Shown piece by piece: positions 1 to 10,300 of a stretch of DNA of 64,000 nucleotides. Each line of letters begins with the position of its first letter. Position 1 is the stretch's first letter. Source of the stretch: Artemia franciscana (taxonomy: Eukaryota; Arthropoda; Branchiopoda; Anostraca; Artemiidae); NCBI RefSeq assembly GCF_032884065.1, contig NC_088872.1:1674001-1738000 (forward strand). Direction: 5' to 3'. The notes under the pieces were generated by a model. It worked only from the letters and a program-made list of their open reading frames with translations. It was not told the DNA's origin and searched no databases. The translations under genes were made by a program, and so were the position numbers.

Positions 1-1256
1 GGTAATTTGGAAAAATTAGAAAAAATTAGGTATTTTCAACTTACGAAGGGGAGATTGAATCTTGATAAAATTTTAAATTAAGAAGGACCTTGTGTCTCAG
101 ATCTCATATTTTATATCTTGAACCGATCCAGTGACACTGGGATAAGTTGGAGGAGGAAACTGGAAATCTTGGAAAATGCGTATAGTGGATAGATCAGGAT
201 GATACTTGGTGGGAAGAGTAGGCAAAAGTCCTATATATTTGATTTCCATAACCAGACATTATTTTCTCTCTTTGGGGGAGTTGGCTTGGGCGGAGGGGGG
301 TGGCTAATGTGAAAAAAAATAGAAGAAATGAGCTATTTTTAACGTACGACTGGGTAATCAGATCTTAATGAAATTTGATATTTACAAGGACCCCGTGTCA
401 TAGAGCTTTTATTTTAAATAGCCTTATCTGGTTATAACCTTATCTTGTGACCTTATCTGGTGATCCTGGGAGGGGAGATTGGAGGGGGAAAGGGGAAATC
501 CTGGAAAACGCTTCAAGTAGAAAGATCGGGATGAAACTTGGTGAGAAGAATAAACAGAAGTTCTAGATACCTAATTGACATAACCGGACTGGATTCACTC
601 TCTTTGGAGGAGTTGAGAGGGTTTAGTTCAGAAACATTTGAAAAATGGGGCGGTATTTTTACTTACGAACGGGTGATCAGATCTTAACATAATTTTATAT
701 TTAGAAGGAAATTATGTCTCAGAGCTCTTATTTTAAATACCCACAAGGATTAAGCCTCTGATTTTCCTTTTTATATCATTCAAGTGATCCTTAGAGTGTT
801 GCTAGAACTCATGCCATATAGGGTCTTAGCTCAATAATAAGAAATTATTGGGATAAGCTAACTGCAAAAAACCTCGAAATTCAAGGGGGCAAAGGCCCAA
901 ATATCCCCTCCTTCACATGTGAGTGTTACCGAACTTTTGGTCCGATTTGTTTTAAAGGGAATAGTCACAAAACGATAATAACAACACGACTAAAGTAAAG
1001 ACCTTATCTACAAGGGCGAACGGAACAAAAACAAATCAAATGAAGCGAGGACTCTAATTGTCAGGTTCAAAGGACTGGGCGTCACTCAATTAAGAGGGGC
1101 CTTAAAATCCAAATCGAATCGTTTTATCTCTATTTATTTATTTGTTTTTATGGCACTTGGTATTAACCAAGTGACATATAGCAATCGCATATTCGGTCGG
1201 TCTGTCTGTCTGTCGGTCCCGGTTTTGCACCCTTAGGCACTTCCAGGTAAGCTAGG
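1..1256. repeat. Left arm of a ~1.25-kb inverted repeat
   Basis: The whole stretch reappears in reverse complement at 18132-19387 with few differences, and it probably continues past the window start. It holds two to three ~300-bp modules (1-750) followed by a distinct ~500-bp segment. That segment ends in a hairpin-forming palindrome (CACTTGGT/ACCAAGTG, near 1157-1176) and a GGTCGGTCTGTCTGTCTG tract. No coding sequence is visible. It is a dispersed repeat of unknown class. Confidence 0.85.
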
Positions 1257-1816
1257 ACGATGAAGCTCGGCAAGCGTATCAGGAACCGGACTAGATTAAA
1301 TTGGAAATAGTCATTTTCCCGATTTGACCATTTGGGGGGGGGGGGATTGGGGGCGGTTAATTCGGAAAATAAAACAAAGAAGTATTTTTAACTTGTGAGT
1401 GGGTGTTTGGAATGATGTCATGTGTCAGAGCTCTTACTTTAAATCCCGACCAGATCTGATGACGTTGGGGGGAGTTGGAGGGAGGAAACCTAAAATCTTG
1501 GAAAACGCTTTGAGTGGATGGATCGGGATGAAACCTGATGGGGAAAATAAGCATAAGACCTAGATAGGTTATTGACATAACCGGAATGGATCTGCTCTGT
1601 TTGGGAGAGTTGGGGGGGGGGTAATTCTAAAAAATTAGAAAAAATGAGGTGCTTTTAACTTATGAAGGAGTGACCGGATCTTAATGAAATTTGGAAGGAT
1701 ATCATGTCTCAGAGCTTTTGTTTTGAAATGTTTTGGGGTGCCAAATCATTATTCTGAGACTGTCTTTAATCCTATTGAAGAAATAGGCTAGGGTAGACTA
1801 TTCAGAGTCTATTCCA
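1257..1816. repeat. Further ~300-bp module copies, no gene
   Basis: From about 1310 to 1740 the sequence again follows the module seen at 1-750: a GAAAAAATTAG-like block, an AACTTATGAA block, GATCTTAATGAAATTTG, then GTCTCAGAGCTCTTATTTT. The copies are diverged. The last ~75 bases show nothing recognisable. Confidence 0.6.
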
Positions 1817-2489
1817 AAGGATGGTAATTTTATCCAGTAAAATTCTAGTTGATGGACTTCTTGCTATCACTGAAAGGGGTTAGGTTAGGAAAATGAAACT
1901 TTCAGGGATGGGTTTACAGGCTAGAGTATGTCCTGGGAAGGTATTTCAAAGTACACATCTCTACTCATTCTCGCTCTAGAGGGCCCTGACCTTTGATGAC
2001 CTTCAAAAATAGGCCATGTGTGTTATAAAAGTGAAACCTTACAAAATAGATCTTGTGCTGAAATGAAGCACAAAAAAATTGTTATCAGCTTCACAACTGT
2101 GCTCAATCCCAATTTATAAGGCTTTAAAGACATGCCAATACATTTCCTAAATTTTAAAAAAAAAATATTGATATGGCTCAGAATTCTACTCAAATAGCAG
2201 GAATTGAATTTTCAGAACTAAAGGCACAGAAAAAGCAATTGGTACCTCAAAATTAAGGTAAAATGTTGTTTTGTCAAAATTTCAATAGGTATAGACCTGA
2301 CATGGAGTCAAATTTCAGGGCTGTCTAGAGGGAGAAGAAGTGAAGGTGGGAACTTTGAAATACCTTCCCAGGATATCCTTTAGCCTGTGGACCCATCCCT
2401 GAAAGTTTCATTTTCCTAACCTAACTTCTTTCTGAGATAGCAAGAAGTAACTCAACTAGAATGTTATCTGTCCGGTAAAAAACATCCTT
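1817..2489. mobile_element. Foldback/MITE-like element with ~137-bp inverted arms
   Basis: The left arm (1817-1952) is matched in reverse complement by the right arm (2352-2489). Shared words include GGAAGGTATTTCAAAGT, AATGAAACTTTCAGGGATGG and GATAGCAAGAAGT. The ~400-bp centre has no open frame of note. Long terminal inverted repeats without coding capacity fit a non-autonomous DNA transposon. Target-site duplications could not be fixed by eye, so the superfamily is unknown. Confidence 0.65.
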
Positions 2490-2865
2490 CAAATTTTATT
2501 TATGCTCTAATTCTACAGGAGTAAAAAAATACTTTTAAAAATTGCCATTAAGAGATTAAATATCAGCTAAATTGCCTGAGTAAATCAAACCTAGGGAGCC
2601 AATAAACTTGAAATATGCTTAACTGTTTTTTCAACAGTTGCAAATGATCTGACAAAGAGTTAAGTACAGAATTTAAGCCAGAAAGGCCTTTTATGCTTTT
2701 TCTATTGTCACCAGAATGAAACACAAATCCAATGTTGACTTGCACAAAAAACTCCAGGTAAGTTGTAATAATTTGTCCTTTACCCTGATGTAGCTGCTAT
2801 TTGTTGCTATGAGTGCATTGTTCACAATGAGAGCCTAAAATTGTCATGACAAGCTGCATGGTTTT
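2490..2865. other. AT-rich stretch, no gene seen
   Basis: Ordinary AT-rich sequence between the foldback element and the Penelope-like element. Only a 60-codon chance open frame is present. It may hold the unrecognised 5' flank or truncation point of the downstream retroelement. Confidence 0.4.
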
Positions 2866-4298
2866 GTGTACAACCCCTTAGGCAATTCTCTCTTCTTTAT
2901 ATGCTTAATGTTGTTTAAAAGTCATCAAGCTCAACAATTGTATTCTCAAAATTCCTATATTCGTAACTCGGCAGATTTGGTTAAAAAACTTAGCAACACA
3001 AGTATTTCAGAAAACACAATAGTTAGTAGTTTCGACATTGTTTCAATGTATACAAATATAGATGTAACTATTTCAGAGGAATTATTTAAAAACAAAATAG
3101 AAGAAAATTACTACTTGATCGAGACTTCAGCGACAGGAATTGTTGTGAAGTTTTAATGACTCTTGTTATAATTTGTAATAAGTTTTCTATGTATTTTCAA
3201 TTTCGCGATTCTTTTTATCAGCAAAAAAATGGGTTACCCATGGGAGCACCTTTATCCGGGCCACTAGCAAATATTTACGTCGAGAATCTTGAGAATTGGA
3301 CATTGAATTCTTATTTTTTAAAACACGTCTACTGGGGTCGTTACATGGATGACATAATTTCACTTTGGAATTATGGGGAAGCTGAGCTTCGGGGCTTCTT
3401 AGATCATTTTAACACTTATGACCGAAATTTGCAATTCACCCTAGAAGTTGAAATTGAAAATAAACTTCCGTTTTTAGATGTATTAATTATTCGTAATTCT
3501 GATGAACTGGATTTTACTATATATCAAAAGCCAACACAAAACAATAGATATCTTCACTTTAATTCAAATCACCCCCCACAAGTTAAAAGAGCAGTTGTAA
3601 CTTCCCTCATTGATCGTGCCCTGAATATTTGCTCCAATTCATATATAAATGCAAAAATAAACTTTATCAGAGATATTCTTTTTGGAAATGGATACCCCAT
3701 TCCTTTTGTCAATAAAATAATTAACCGTAGAATAAAAAGACATTATTGTAAAATCGAAGAAGATACTTCACAATGTGAGGCTACTGATAAGTCCTCAAAT
3801 ATTGTCTATCTTCCGTATATCCCAAACATCACAACAAAATTAAAAAATATTTGCACAAAAAATAATCTGTACGTAGTTTTTACTAATAATTTTAAAATCA
3901 TCAATTTCTTAAACTCGGGTAAAGATAAGACCCCAGTTAGTCGCCAAGGAGGGGTCTATCAAATACTATGTGATTGCGGAAAATGCTATGTCGGCAGGAC
4001 CCATCAGAATCTAGACAAACGGTTACAACAGTATAAAAATGACATAGACAAGGCCTTAATTTCAAATAGTTCCAACAACTCCTTTGATTCTGCTTTAGGT
4101 TGGCATATATTTAATGATCCGTCCCATATGATACTTTTTGAAAACTCTTCACTCATTAGTAATGATTTGGGAATAAAACAGGTGGTTCGAGAATCAATCG
4201 AAATTAATCTCAAAATAAATAATAATATTTCTTTGAACACGGACCTGGGGGAATACTCACTAAATTCTTTATACTCAAATTTAATTAAAAAGATCTAA
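2866..4298 (+). pseudogene. Penelope-like element reverse transcriptase with GIY-YIG endonuclease (5'-truncated, frameshifted)
   Basis: Penelope-like elements encode one protein that reverse-transcribes element RNA and nicks the target through a GIY-YIG nuclease. Seen here in order: RT motif A (SFDIVSMYTNIDV), then GLPMGAPLSGPLANIY, the catalytic RYMDDI, FLDVLI, and a C-terminal GVYQI...CYVGRT GIY-YIG core about residues 265-295 of the second frame. RT homology starts near 2940, so the usual N-terminal region is missing. The two open frames (2866-3156 and 3156-4298) are joined by a one-base shift in a short T run near 3150. The C-terminal frame is otherwise open for 380 codons, so the copy is not very old. 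The 3' end runs into (TA)n about 55 bases after the stop. Class assignment is firm; subfamily is not decided. Confidence 0.9.
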
Positions 4299-4353
4299 CA
4301 AAATATTTTACTAAACCGATTTATAATAGTACTGAACAAACTACGAAAAGGCC

Positions 4354-4450
<97 letters not shown>
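4354..4450. repeat. (TA)n microsatellite
   Basis: About 95 bases of alternating TA between the Penelope-like element and a Helitron 5' terminus. Confidence 0.97.
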
Positions 4451-4451
<1 letters not shown>

Positions 4452-4610
4452 ATATATATAAAAACAAGTTGTTTGTGGGTTATGTCTGTCTGTCTGTCTG
4501 TCCGCATATGACGTCTGAATGATATAAAAACAAGTTGTTTGTGGTTTATTATGTCTGTCTGTCTGTCTGTCCGCATATGACGTCTGAATTATTTCATCAT
4601 ATACCAATTC
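4449..4610 (+). mobile_element. Helitron 5' terminus, partly duplicated
   Basis: Starts with TC-TATATATATAAAAACAAG preceded by A, the standard Helitron 5' junction. It is followed by GTTGTTTGTGGG, a (TCTG)n run and CATATGACGTCTGAAT. The block from AAAAACAAGTTG onward repeats about 75 bases later. It ends against an opposed (minus-strand) Helitron 3' end, so this is only a 5' remnant. Confidence 0.75.
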
Positions 4611-4981
4611 AAGCTGTTGGGGTGGCGCTTCGCATAGGTTGACGTAAATTGCACATTCCTAATCTAGCATTATCTCTTGAAGCCGCAAGCCGGTTTTCAT
4701 GTTACTCTTGTAATTCCTCGACACGCCTTCCTTTTTTTACTTTCTCTTTCAGCAGCAAGTCTGGTTTCGCGTTGCTCTGGTAGTTCCTCGACACGCCTTC
4801 GTTGACATAAATTGCACATTCCTAATCTGGTCCATTCTCTTTGAACCACAAGCCTGGTTTTGCTTTTTGGTAACATTCTATAAAATTGACAGTTGGAGAG
4901 ATCTTCACGTGCCAAGCTTGCTAAAGCTAAACAATTTATAATAAAACTCAAAATTTTAAGTATTTGTTTTAAGGTTTTCAA
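4611..4981 (-). pseudogene. Decayed Helitron piece with charged-ORF remnant
   Basis: On the minus strand the stretch ends in a Helitron-type GAAGCGCCACCCCAACAGCT. Upstream it has a broken reading with EELPEQRETRLAAERESKKR, a diverged copy of the charged protein better preserved at 45288-45737 and 52626-53120. The 3' hairpin is interrupted after its first arm and the usual CTAG is lost. Confidence 0.5.
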
Positions 4982-5535
4982 ATTACATTAATCTATTGTC
5001 AAAATATTTCAAAATATTTATGCAATTCCCAGTTTTTACATTTAAACCCTCAACACAAAAATACATAAAACTTACTTTTATATATATAGAACATATTATC
5101 TGGCGTAACAGACATAACCCACAGACAACTTATTTTTATCTATCTATCTATATATATATATATATATATATAGATAAGTTGTTTGTCTGTCTGTCGACTG
5201 ACGTCATTCGGATTGAGCTGTATGTCGTCATGAAGTTAGTTGTCGTCATGTTTGTTATGAAGACGTCATGTTTGTCAACTGATGAAATTACAGACCGGAA
5301 CATCGGGACACAAATGACGACCAGGACACCAGGAAACAGGGAATATAAATGACGACCGGGACACTCAAAGAGAAATTACAGACAGGGACACCGGGACACA
5401 AATAACGACCGAATCTATCTATATATATAAAAACTACCGTTGGGGGACATATAAATAGTTTGTCAGGTTTACCGACTCTTGAACATGCAAAATAAAAAAA
5501 AATAAAAACTGAAAAACAAAAAAAAAACTAAAAAA
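4982..5535. repeat. Mixed Helitron debris
   Basis: Holds a dispersed AATATTTATGCAATTCCCAG repeat that recurs near 40390, 41810 and 42470. After it come a short (TA)n, a Helitron 5'-like TAGATAAGTTGTTTGTCTG stretch with several TGACGTCA-type sites, some GACGACCGGGACAC minisatellite, and a short A-rich tract that ends abruptly at the helicase fragment. No gene. Confidence 0.55.
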
Positions 5536-6539
5536 ACGCTCGAGGCTCTGGATCAATGCTTGAAAGATTTGCGAGGGAAGTCGAAACCCTTTGGCAGCAC
5601 ATTAATATTGCTTGCGGGAGATTTTAGGCAAACATTACCTATAATACCTAGATCAACTCCTGCAGACGAAATGAATGCTTGCCTGAAAAATTCTAATTTA
5701 TGGGCACAGGTAAAAACATTAAAATTAACTACAAATATGCATGTCCGATTGCAAAACGACATTTTCAGATCAAATGCTGGCAATGGGAAACGGAAAGCTC
5801 CCAGTAGACTCAATTTCAGGACGTATACAACTACCTGCTGATTTCTGTAATTTAGTGACGTCCAAAAATGAATTGATTGAAAAAGTATTTCTGAATATTC
5901 TAAAAAATTATAAAAATAATAAATGACTAAGTGAAAGAGCGATACTCGCACCCAAAAATATAGACGTCCACGAAATCAACAATATTGTTTTGACCAAGAT
6001 TCGAGACCTGGCAGTCCTTTACAAGTCAGTCGACACAGTTTTGGAACCAAATGAAGCAGTTAATTATCCATCTGAATTTTTAAATTCCGTGGATCTTTCA
6101 GGGTTTCCACCACACGTGCTACAACTAAAAATAGGCGTACCAATAATACTTTTAAGAAATATCAACCCACCAAAGCTTTGCAATGGCACGCGACTTGCCG
6201 TAAAAAAAAACAATGGAAAACCTAATAGAGGCCACAATCTTGACAGGGCCTTTTGAGGGTGAGGCTGTTCTTATTCCTCGCATTCCCATGATTCCGGCGG
6301 ACCTGCCTTTTCAATTTAAAAGAATGCAATTCCCAATTCCATTAGCATTTGCAATCACCATTAACAAAGCTCAAGGTCAATCATTAGAAAAATGTAGTAT
6401 AGATCTCAATACTGATTGTTTTTCCCATGGACAATTGTACGTTGCATGTTCGAGGGTCGGTAAACCTGACAATTTATTTATATGCAGCGACAATTGGACA
6501 GCGAAGAATGTTGTATATTCGCAAGTTTTACGCAGTTAA
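5536..6539 (+). pseudogene. Helitron Rep-helicase copy A: C-terminal PIF1-type helicase fragment
   Basis: Rep-helicase drives rolling-circle Helitron transposition; this piece is the second half of its SF1B (PIF1-like) helicase. Visible are LEALDQCLKDLRGKSKPFGS, the LILLAGDFRQTLPIIPRSTP stretch, LQLKIGVPIILLRNINPPKL, the motif VI-region AITINKAQGQS, and the C-terminal [16 protein letters not shown]. Walker A and B and the Rep domain are absent: an A-rich Helitron array joins directly to codons just downstream of Walker B. There is a small deletion plus frameshift near 5755, an in-frame TGA near 5925 and a frameshift near 6210. It cannot make an active protein. The matching 3' end follows. Confidence 0.9.
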
Positions 6540-7034
6540 TTTGTATTGTATCTATCTATCTATCTATCTATATAAAAACGAGTTGTGTGTATGCATGTTT
6601 GTTTGTTTGTAAAAAGAGCGTTTGCATATGACGTCATTATTAGTACATACGGCTTTGTATATGGACAGACAATGGGAAAGCCAAGAATGTTGTATATTCG
6701 CAATTTTTACGTAGTTTGAAACACATATATAAATCTATCTATATTCACAGGTGGGACACAGGGTCACAACTACAATGGCGCGTAACGACTTACGCGCGTG
6801 GGGGGGCTTGAGGGGCGCGAAGCGCCCCACCAACTAGGTGTTGGGGTGCCACCCCAACAGCTAGTGTATATATAGATATCTATCTATATTCACAGGTGGG
6901 ACACAGGGACACAACTACAATGGCGCGTAAATAATATGGCGCTTAACGACTTACGCGCGGGGGGTTTGGGGGGGGGCGAAGTGCCCCCATGAACTAGGTG
7001 TTGGGGTGGCGCGAAGCGCCACCCCAACAGCTAG
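6540..7034 (+). mobile_element. Helitron 3' ends in tandem, with nested 5' terminus
   Basis: After the helicase stop comes a (TATC)n run and a TC-TATATAAAAACGAGTTG 5' terminus. Then follow a second short Rep-helicase tail and two consecutive copies of the module TCTATATTCACAGGTGGGACA...hairpin...CAGCTAG (ending near 6863 and 7034). Both are followed by T as expected. The same layout recurs in reverse at 21242-21935 and 49217-49640. Confidence 0.75.
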
Positions 7035-7111
7035 TTTTCATATATAAGATATAATCTGGCTTAACAGACATAGTGTAACAGACAAAACCCACGTAAAACT
7101 TATTTTTATAT
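7035..7111. other. Spacer with Helitron 5'-like words
   Basis: Short AT-rich link with ATATAATCTGGCTTAACAGA and AACTTATTTTTATATATATAG; the latter is a minus-strand Helitron 5' terminus. No gene. Confidence 0.5.
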
Positions 7112-8890
7112 ATATAGAAGATATAGACACAAACATAGACATGGACATAGATATAGACGTGGATATGAAAAAACACATAGACAATAACATACACAGACAT
7201 AGACACTATACATAGACATAGAAACTACATAAATGATGCAGACATACACATAGACAGACTTAAAAATAGACATAAACATAGGCATAGACACAGACATACA
7301 CATAGACATAATGCATAGACCAGACGTAGATTAGACAAAGACAAAATTGAACTTCACCTTATTTGAAAGTTTAGTATCCACTTTTGCCAAAAAAAATTCT
7401 TTCAAGTTCCAAGAGAATTCTGGGGAAATCCAAATGAAATCATGGACAACCACATAGACTTACACATACACAGATACTACATAAATAATATAGACATAGA
7501 CACAGACATAGACATGGACATAGATATAGACATAGACATTAACAAACACATAGACATAGACACTACACTACACATAGACATAGAAACTACATAAATTATA
7601 TAGACATACACATAGACATACTAAAAATAGACAAAAACATAGATATACACAGAAATATACATAAACATATACCAGATATAGATATATGAAAAGACCAGAC
7701 ATAGACATAGAATAGACAAAGACAAAGACAAAATTGAACTTCTCCTTATTGGAAAGTTTAGCATCCACTTTTGCAAACATTTTTTCTTTCAGGTTCCAAG
7801 AGTATTATAGACATACACATACATAGACACTACATAAATAATATAGACATAGACATAGACATAGACATGGGCATGGATACAGACATAGACATGAACAAAC
7901 ATATAGACATAGACACTACACTACACATAGACATAGAAACTACATAAATGATATAGACATACACATAGACATACTTGAAAATAGACATAAACATAGATAT
8001 AGACACAGACATATACATAGACATAGACCAGATATACATAGATGAACCGACCAGACATAGACATAGAATAGACAAAGACAAAGACAAAATTGAACTTCAC
8101 CTTATTGGAAAGTTTAGCATCCACTTTTGCAAACATTTTTTCTTTCAGGTTCCAAGAGTATTCTGGCGAAATCCAAATGAAATCATGGGCAACCACATAG
8201 ACATACACATACATAGACACTAAATAAATAATATAGATATAGACATGAACAAACACAGACAATGACTTACACATAGACACTATACTACATATAGACATAC
8301 AAACTCCCTAAGCTATATAGATATACACATAGATAGACTTAAGAATAGACATAAATATAGATATAGACTCAGACATACATATAGACATAGACCAGATATA
8401 CATATATGCACAGGCCAGACATAGACATCGAATGAACAAAGACAAAGACAAAATTGAACTTCACCTTATTGGAAAGTTTAGTATCCACTTTTGCAAACAT
8501 TTTTTTTCTTTCAGGTTCCAAAAGTATTCTGGGGAAATCTAAATGAAATCATGGACAACCACATAGACATACAAATACATAGACACTACATAAATAATAT
8601 AGACATAGACATGAACAAACACAGACAATGACATACACATAGACACTAAACTACATATAGACATACAAACTCCCTAAGTGATATAGATAAACACATAGAT
8701 AGACTTAAGAATAGACATAAACATAGATATAGACTCAGACATACATATAGACATAGACCAGATATACATATATGCACAGGCCAGACATAGACATCGAATG
8801 AACAAAGACAAAGACAAAATTGAACTTCACCTTATTGAAAAGTTTAGTATCCACTATTGGAAACATTTTCTCTTTCGGGTTCCGAAAGAA
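7112..8890. repeat. (GACATA)-rich array in ~365-bp higher-order units
   Basis: Degenerate ACATAG hexamers are interrupted at regular intervals by a conserved ~130-bp core. The core contains AAAATTGAACTTCACCTTAT and CATTTTTTCTTTCAGGTTCC. The word GACAAAGACAAAATTG begins near 7333, 7721, 8077, 8441 and 8807, giving spacings of 356-388. Open frames rich in Met-Ser or Tyr-Val are by-products of the hexamer. The core is open on the minus strand in several copies but resembles no family I know. Confidence 0.9.
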
Positions 8891-8903
8891 CCCAAAAGTT
8901 TTA

Positions 8904-9596
8904 GTTAGTTCTTATATTAACGTCAGCATCTTACTTTAAGAGACATTCTACAGTCTGTGTCTATCCTTTCGAAGCTACTAAAAGAAGTGGACTTCTGCAA
9001 TCGTTAGTTCTTAAATTAACGTCAGCATCTTATTTTAAGAGACATTCAACAGTCTGTGTGTATCCTTTCGAAGCTACTATATGAAGTGGACTTCTGCAAT
9101 AGTTAGTTCTTATATTGACATCAGCATCTTACTTTAAGAGACATTCAACAGTCTGTGTGTATCCTTTCAAAGCTACTAAAAGAAGTGGACTTCTGCAATC
9201 GTTAGTTCTTAAATTAACGTCAGCATCTTATTTTAAGAGACATTCAACAGTCTGTGTGTATCCTTTCGAAGCTACTAAATGAAGTGGACTTCTGCAATAG
9301 TTAGTTCTTATATTAACATCAGCATCTTACTTTAAGAGACATTCAACAGTCTGTGTGTATCCTTTCGAAGCTACTAAATGAAGTGGACTTCTGCAATAGT
9401 TAGTTCTTATATTAACATCAGCATCTTACTTTAAGAGACATTCAACAGTCTGTGTGTATCCTTTCAAAGCTACTAAATGAAGTGGACTTCTGCAATAGTT
9501 AGTTCTTATATTAACGTCAGCATCTTACTTTAAGAGACATTCAACAGTCTGTGTGTATCCTTTCGAAGCTACTAAAGGAAGTGGACTTCTGCAATA
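8904..9596 (-). repeat. Array A: seven 99-bp units that decode as ankyrin repeats
   Basis: Unit starts fall at 8904, 9003, 9102, 9201, 9300, 9399 and 9498, exactly 99 apart. In minus-strand frame each unit reads SPLHLVASKGYTQTVECLLK, then a stop, then DADVNIRTNYCR: 33 positions that fit the ankyrin consensus (TPLHxAAxxGHxxIVxxLLxxGADVN). The stop (TAA) is at the same site in all seven. Units differ by scattered substitutions. The array lies directly downstream of the gene at 9624-10115. It looks like satellite DNA amplified from a nonsense-mutated ankyrin repeat. Confidence 0.9.
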
Positions 9597-9623
9597 GTTA
9601 GTTCTCAAGGTGGTTCTCAATTC

Positions 9624-10115
9624 TCAAGGTGGTAAGTCTAGTTCTATTCGTAGATTATCTAATACTTTATCCAAAATGTGTTCATATTTATAAGTTGGGT
9701 TTGTTAGTTGAAAATATTCAGTCACAAATTTTTGTATTCGTACGCGATGATTATTTTCTACAAATGCTTGGGAATTTCTTAACAAATACGCTAATATATA
9801 TATACTCTTTACCATCTTAAATAATTTATCGCTAAGAATTGCTTTTTCGAGCAAATTTATTATTTCAAGCGAATATTTGCTTGGCATTTCAGATAATTGC
9901 TGCATACGCTTTTCTTTTATAAGACCATCATCATTTCTTGTCATTTTTCTGAGCAAAGAATGACATTTGGATCTCCTATGAAGAACATCTGAAATCTTTC
10001 CGACCATTTTGCTTTTTTTTAATTTTTGCACAACTTTGGGTGCAGTCTCAGCTAAGACTATATATGTCAAAATACAGGTGACGATACTCCCAGTCATGGT
10101 TAATGGATCGCACAT
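9624..10115 (-). CDS. Unidentified ~163-residue helical protein, N-terminal part of an ankyrin-repeat gene
   Basis: Open from MCDPLTMTGSIV to LRIELDLPP. A hydrophobic stretch (about residues 6-26) is followed by a basic segment (VQKLKKSKMVGK) and a helix-rich remainder. The middle (LLRKMTRND to KVLDNL) has a hydrophobic pattern reminiscent of ENTH/VHS-type helical domains, but this is only pattern resemblance. A second copy lies at 11812-12396 and diverges mainly by substitutions. Ankyrin-derived units follow on the same strand, so the ancestral gene probably joined this domain to ankyrin repeats. The start is the first Met and is supported by conservation in the second copy. Its 3' end has become a short duplicated CTTGAGAA sequence. 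It could be an exon, a retrocopy or a decaying gene; expression is unknown. Confidence 0.5.
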   Translation of the reverse strand: MCDPLTMTGSIVTCILTYIVLAETAPKVVQKLKKSKMVGKISDVLHRRSKCHSLLRKMTRNDDGLIKEKRMQQLSEMPSKYSLEIINLLEKAILSDKLFKMVKSIYILAYLLRNSQAFVENNHRVRIQKFVTEYFQLTNPTYKYEHILDKVLDNLRIELDLPP

Positions 10116-10300
10116 ATTTTGATATGAAATAAGTTACTAATAAAACATGAAGTAACGAGTCACTTGAAGCACGAGGAAATCCAAGCTAATTTTAAAATTT
10201 TCAGGTATTTTTCATGTTTGAATTAAAAAAGTTTTACGATTGCTCAGACACTAGAAATATTTGTGCGGTTTGCAGTTAAATAAAATTATTTTATTTATAA
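10116..10300. repeat. Upstream flank shared by both gene copies
   Basis: Closely matches 12397-12581, including AAGTAACGAGTCACTTGAAG and TTGCTCAGACACTAGAAATA, so the duplication covers gene plus upstream flank. Both copies end where a minus-strand Helitron CTAG begins. Any promoter of the gene would lie here, but no clear TATA box or initiator can be assigned. Confidence 0.7.

Noticed and set aside
7106-8298. Open frames rich in MSMSVSM or YVYVYV residues
   Set aside because: Produced by the ACATAG hexamer array; no independent support.
8904-9605. CRISPR-like regular spacing
   Set aside because: Units are contiguous 99-bp copies with no unique spacers, and the genome is eukaryotic; the unit decodes as an ankyrin repeat.
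9624-10115. Firm assignment to the ENTH/VHS family
   Set aside because: Resemblance is only in spacing of hydrophobic residues; without a profile search it stays a hypothesis.
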